DNA of 16,015 nt, taken from JBQCEE01 sp051960575. Its GTDB lineage: Bacteria; Actinomycetota; Actinomycetes; Mycobacteriales; Jatrophihabitantaceae. The DNA lies in contig NZ_JBQCEE010000130.1 in NCBI RefSeq assembly GCF_051960575.1, forward strand, positions 1 to 16,015. The letters run 5' to 3'. The notes beneath the pieces are model-generated. The model ran no database searches and had not been told where the DNA came from. It saw nothing but the letters and a program-made list of their open reading frames with translations. Every line of letters begins with the position of its first letter. Position 1 is the stretch's first letter. Below are positions 12,737-16,015 of the stretch, one piece after another. A program made the position numbers and the translations under genes.

Positions 12737-14434
12737 GTGACCCGACCGGACGCTGCACGTCGCACCGCCATGCTCACGGTCGACGACGACCCCGGGGTGT
12801 CGCGCGCCGTCGCCCGCGAACTGCGGCGGCGCTACGGCGACACGCACCGCATCGTGCGGGCCGAGTCGGGCGAGCAGGCGCTCGACGCGCTGCGCGAGAT
12901 GAAGCTGCGCGACGAGACGGTCGCGCTGCTGCTCGCCGACTTCCGCATGCCGGGCATGAACGGGCTCGAGTTCCTCGAGGCCGCGATGGACGTCTTCCCG
13001 TCCGCGCGGCGACTGCTGCTCACCGCGTACGCCGACACGAGCGCGGCGATCGATGCGATCAACGTCGTCGACCTCGACTACTACCTGCTGAAACCGTGGG
13101 ATCCGGCCGAGGAGAAGCTGTACCCGGTGATCGACGCGCAGCTCGAGGCGTGGGCCGCCACCGGGCACGTCGCCACGCCCGAGCTCAAGGTCGTCGGGCA
13201 CCGCTGGTCGGCGCGGTCGTCCGAGACCCGCGAGTTCCTGGCGCGCAACCCGGTGCCGTACCGCTGGTGGTCGGCCGAGTCGCCGGAGGGGCAGCGGCTG
13301 CTGGCGGCCGCGGGCGCCGACGGGCGCGTCCTGCCCCTCGTGGTCGGCGCCGACGGCACCGCGCTCGTCGCGCCGAACGATGCCGAGCTGGCGGCGCTCG
13401 CGGGCATCCAGACGGCACCGGCGCAGGACTTCTACGACCTCGTCGTGGTCGGTGGCGGGCCGGCCGGGCTCGGTGCCGCGGTGTACGGCGCGAGCGAGGG
13501 GCTGCGTACCGTGCTCGTCGAGCGCACCGCCACCGGTGGGCAGGCCGGCCAGAGCTCGCGCATCGAGAACTACCTCGGCTTCCCCGACGGCGTGTCCGGC
13601 GCACAGCTGACCGACAGGGCCCGGCGGCAGGCGACGAAGTTCGGCGCCGAGCTGATCACCGCGCGCGAGGCCTGCGCCCTCGAGATCAGCGGCTCGGCGC
13701 GCACGGTGCGGTTCAGCGACGGCGGGTCGATCGCCGCACACACGGTCATCCTGGCCACGGGCGTCTCGTACCGGCAGCTCGCGGCGCCGGGCGTCGACGA
13801 GCTCACCGGCCGCGGCGTCTACTACGGCTCGGCGCTGACCGAGGCCGCCGACTGCGCCGACCAGGACGTCTACATCGTCGGCGGCGCGAACTCGGCGGGG
13901 CAGGCGGCGGTGCACCTGGCGCGGGGCGCGCGCTCGGTGACGCTCGTGGTGCGCGGCAACTCGCTGCAGCAGTCGATGTCGCACTACCTGATCGAGCAGA
14001 TCGCGAACGTCCCGAACATCGGCGTGCGCACGTGCACCGAGGTGGTCGAGGCGCAGGGCTCGTCCGACGGCGACGGCACCGACCACCTCGTCGGCGTGCG
14101 GCTGCGCGACAACAGCACCGGCGCGGTCGAGACGGTCGACGCCGACCACCTGTTCGTCTTCATCGGCGCGGCGCCGCGCACCGACTGGCTCGACGACACG
14201 CTGGTGCGTGACGCGCGCGGGTTCGTGCCGACCGGGCCCGACCTCACCGTCGACGGTGCGCGGCCGCCCGGGTGGGACCTCGACCGCGCGCCGATGCATC
14301 TCGAGACGAGCGTGCCCGGCGTCTTCGCCGCCGGCGACGTGCGGGCCGAGTCGGCGAAGCGCGTGGCGTCCGCCGTCGGCGAGGGCGCACTCGCGGTCAT
14401 GCTCGTCCACCGCTACCTGGAGGGTCTCGGATGA
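12737..14434 (+). CDS. Receiver domain - glutaredoxin-like domain - FAD/NAD(P) oxidoreductase fusion
   Basis: A 565-residue cytosolic fusion. A response-regulator receiver (about 10-140) has the acidic patch at D16-D18, phospho-acceptor D68 (LLADFRMPGMNG), T96 and K119. A thioredoxin/glutaredoxin-like domain (about 150-225) has WSARSSETREFLARNPVPYR where a CxxC would sit, with no cysteine. The last part (about 232-565) resembles thioredoxin reductase: FAD-binding GGGPAG at 239-244, GGQAGQSSRIENYLGFP, a nucleotide-binding IVGGANSAG near 380-388, and VFAAGDVR. The catalytic CxxC (CATC) site is replaced by VYYGSALTEAADC, so it is not a classic thioredoxin reductase. Its stop overlaps the kinase ATG (ATGA). 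The phosphorylation state may control the flavoenzyme. Confidence 0.92.
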   Translation: MTRPDAARRTAMLTVDDDPGVSRAVARELRRRYGDTHRIVRAESGEQALDALREMKLRDETVALLLADFRMPGMNGLEFLEAAMDVFPSARRLLLTAYADTSAAIDAINVVDLDYYLLKPWDPAEEKLYPVIDAQLEAWAATGHVATPELKVVGHRWSARSSETREFLARNPVPYRWWSAESPEGQRLLAAAGADGRVLPLVVGADGTALVAPNDAELAALAGIQTAPAQDFYDLVVVGGGPAGLGAAVYGASEGLRTVLVERTATGGQAGQSSRIENYLGFPDGVSGAQLTDRARRQATKFGAELITAREACALEISGSARTVRFSDGGSIAAHTVILATGVSYRQLAAPGVDELTGRGVYYGSALTEAADCADQDVYIVGGANSAGQAAVHLARGARSVTLVVRGNSLQQSMSHYLIEQIANVPNIGVRTCTEVVEAQGSSDGDGTDHLVGVRLRDNSTGAVETVDADHLFVFIGAAPRTDWLDDTLVRDARGFVPTGPDLTVDGARPPGWDLDRAPMHLETSVPGVFAAGDVRAESAKRVASAVGEGALAVMLVHRYLEGLG

Positions 14435-15885
14435 CGGACCTGGTGCCCTGCGACGTCGTCGAACTGCGCTCGCTGTTCCTGTTCGAGAAGCTCACCGACG
14501 AGCAGCTCGCCTGGCTGTGCGCCCGCGGGCACGTCCAGCAGCACGAGGCGGGCGTGGTGGTGCGCGAGGGCGACCCGGGCGAGTGGCTCTACGTGCTGCT
14601 CGAGGGCACCATCGCGCTGTCGCGCCGGGTCGGTGCCGACGACGTCGAGACGACGCGCACGAGCCAGCGCGGCGTCTACGCCGGCGCGTGGTCGGCGTTC
14701 GTCGACGAGGCGACGACCTACAACGCGACCGTGCACGCGGTGACGCCGGTGCGGCTGTTCGCGCTGGCGGCAGCCGACTTCCGCGAGCTGATGCAGCAGT
14801 GGTTCCCGATGGCGCTGCACCTGCTCGAGGGGCTGTCGTACGGCGCGCAGACCTCGCAGCGGCTCATCGGTCAGCGCGAGCGGCTGCTCGCCCTCGGCGC
14901 GCTCTCGGCCGGATTGACGCACGAGCTCAACAACCCCGCGTCCGCCGCGCTGTCGGCGACCAGCGCGCTGCGCAACCGGGTCGCCGGCATGCGGCACAAG
15001 CTCGCGCTCATCGCGGGCGGCGCGTGGGACCGGCACCAGCTCGAGACGCTGATCCGGCTGCAGGAGGAAGCGGTCGAGCAGGTCGCGAAGGCGCCGGCAC
15101 TCAGCCCGCTCGAGGCCAGCGACCGCGAGGACGAACTCGGCGACTGGCTGGAGGACCACGGGATCGGCGGCGGTTGGGATCTCGCGCCCACGTTCGTCCA
15201 GTCGGGTCTGGACGTCGAGTGGCTCGACCGCATCGCCGACACCACCGACGCGTCGATGCTCGAAGGTGCCGTGCGCTGGCTCGCGTACACGCTCGAGACC
15301 GAGCTGCTGATGAACGAGATCGAGGACTCGACCGGGCGCATCTCGACGCTGGTGACCGCGGCCAAGCAGTACTCGCAGATGGACCGCGCGCCGTACCAGG
15401 TGCTCGACGTGCACGAACTGCTCGACAGCACACTGGTGATGATGAGCTCGAAGCTGGCCGGCATCGAGATCGTGAAGGACTACGACCGCTCGCTGCCGAA
15501 GCTGCCGGTGTACGGCGCAGAACTGAACCAGGTCTGGACGAACCTGATCGACAACGCCGTCCAGGCGATGGACGGCCGCGGCACGCTGACGGTGCGGACG
15601 GCGAAGGTCGACGACCGGGCGCAGATCGAGATCGCGGACACGGGGGCGGGCATCCCCGAGGACGTGATCGGCCGGATCTTCGAGCCGTTCTTCACCACCA
15701 AACCGGTCGGGCAGGGCACCGGACTCGGCCTCGACATCTCGTGGCGCATCGTCGTCAACAAGCACCACGGCGACCTGTCGGTGACCTCGCAGGCCGGCGA
15801 CACGCGCTTCGTCGTGCGGCTGCCGCTGGTCGCCCGGTCGGCGGCGGCGGGCGCCGCCGGCGCCGGACAGCAGGAGGAAGCATGA
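14431..15885 (+). CDS. Sensor histidine kinase with N-terminal cyclic-nucleotide-binding-fold domain
   Basis: A 484-residue soluble kinase with no membrane segment. A cNMP-binding fold lies at about 10-130 (FEKLTDEQLAWLC, VVREGDPGEWLYVLLEGTI), but the phosphate-binding cassette (FGE..L....PRxA) is not recognisable. The H-box is at H164 in GLTHELNNPASAA. A long helical region (about 180-310) precedes the ATPase domain with the N-box NLIDNAVQAM, G1 DTGAGIPEDV, the FEPFFTTK motif and G2 GTGLGLDIS. A GGAGGG ribosome site lies six bases from the ATG at 14431. The ATGA overlap with the receiver-oxidoreductase makes that protein the likely phosphoacceptor. The input ligand is not known. Confidence 0.93.
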   Translation: MTDLVPCDVVELRSLFLFEKLTDEQLAWLCARGHVQQHEAGVVVREGDPGEWLYVLLEGTIALSRRVGADDVETTRTSQRGVYAGAWSAFVDEATTYNATVHAVTPVRLFALAAADFRELMQQWFPMALHLLEGLSYGAQTSQRLIGQRERLLALGALSAGLTHELNNPASAALSATSALRNRVAGMRHKLALIAGGAWDRHQLETLIRLQEEAVEQVAKAPALSPLEASDREDELGDWLEDHGIGGGWDLAPTFVQSGLDVEWLDRIADTTDASMLEGAVRWLAYTLETELLMNEIEDSTGRISTLVTAAKQYSQMDRAPYQVLDVHELLDSTLVMMSSKLAGIEIVKDYDRSLPKLPVYGAELNQVWTNLIDNAVQAMDGRGTLTVRTAKVDDRAQIEIADTGAGIPEDVIGRIFEPFFTTKPVGQGTGLGLDISWRIVVNKHHGDLSVTSQAGDTRFVVRLPLVARSAAAGAAGAGQQEEA

Positions 15886-16015
15886 CCAGCGGCATCGATC
15901 CCACGGTCGCCCCGCCCGGCCCAGGCGGCGTCGACTGCGAGGGCGCGGGCGGGTGGTGGGTGCACCGGCGCCGCTGCGCCCACTGCGGGCACGGCGGGGG
16001 GTGCGACACGTCGCC
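15882..16015 (+). CDS. UBP-type zinc finger domain protein (C-terminus cut off by window edge)
   Basis: The first 44 codons of a protein starting MTSGIDPTVAPP with the UBP-type finger core GGWWVHRRRCAHCGH and GCDTS. In eukaryotes this fold binds the free Gly-Gly end of ubiquitin; actinobacteria carry small stand-alone versions of unknown partner. Compared with the usual pattern I remember (GCVEC...GGWWVH...CGHIGCCD), this one reads GGVDCEGAGGWWVH and CGHGGGCD, so one cysteine of the first pair is a glycine. An AGGAGG site (15872-15877) sits four bases before the ATG, which overlaps the kinase stop (ATGA), so it belongs to the same operon. The rest lies beyond the right edge. Confidence 0.8.
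   Translation, partial: MTSGIDPTVAPPGPGGVDCEGAGGWWVHRRRCAHCGHGGGCDTS

Noticed and set aside
12560..14410. Long open frame on the minus strand (about 616 codons)
   Set aside because: It mirrors the receiver-oxidoreductase gene, which has clear domains; the antisense product is rich in arginine, histidine and valine with no domain.
1..16015. CRISPR array, tRNA, rRNA, insertion sequence or prophage
   Set aside because: No spaced direct repeats, cloverleaf sequences, transposase or integrase motifs were found by reading both strands.

Overview
The window comes from a GC-rich Actinomycetota genome. The gene families point there: GAF/ANTAR regulators, a DUF1876 (Rv1738-type) small protein, a neocarzinostatin-family lipoprotein, an Rv0121-type F420/PPOX protein, a WS/DGAT acyltransferase, and starts preceded by TANNNT boxes as in leaderless transcription. 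The genus cannot be fixed. No tRNA, rRNA, CRISPR array, insertion sequence or phage gene was seen, so this looks like ordinary chromosome with a dense set of signalling and transport operons.

Layout. 1-1717 (-): 5'-truncated view of an acetoacetyl-CoA synthetase whose C-terminus lies beyond the left edge. 1859-3295 (+): luciferase-like (LLM) oxidoreductase and Rv0121-type PPOX protein, three bases apart, closed by a long hairpin that overlaps the second stop codon. 3445-4787 (+): small ABC-2-type ATPase and six-helix permease. 4885-5118 (+): a 77-residue orphan. 5137-8589 (-): tightly packed five-gene operon, in transcription order FtsX/MacB-like permease, MacB/LolD-like ATPase, neocarzinostatin-fold lipoprotein, slipin (SPFH) and DUF1876 protein. 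8906-10512 (+): two translationally coupled GAF-ANTAR proteins, the first preceded by a tiny overlapping ORF. 10423-11100 (-): a stand-alone CheB-type methylesterase whose 3' end runs through the end of the second GAF-ANTAR gene. 11305-12666 (+): WS/DGAT. 12737-16015 (+): ATGA-coupled operon of a receiver/glutaredoxin-like/FAD-NAD(P) oxidoreductase fusion, a cyclic-nucleotide-binding-fold histidine kinase, and the start of a UBP-type zinc finger protein that runs off the right edge.

How the genes may work together. The right-hand operon looks like a redox-linked two-component system: the kinase is the natural phosphodonor for the receiver fused to the flavoenzyme, and the UBP finger may be a partner. 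The oxidoreductase lacks the CxxC of thioredoxin reductase and its middle glutaredoxin-like domain has no cysteine, so it probably does not reduce disulfides in the usual way. The left-centre operon couples a MacB-like ABC system to an extracytoplasmic lipoprotein with the fold of enediyne-binding apoproteins, plus a membrane-scaffold protein and a dormancy-type small protein; an envelope-stress or small-molecule handling role is inferred. These two operons are the best candidates for undescribed biology.
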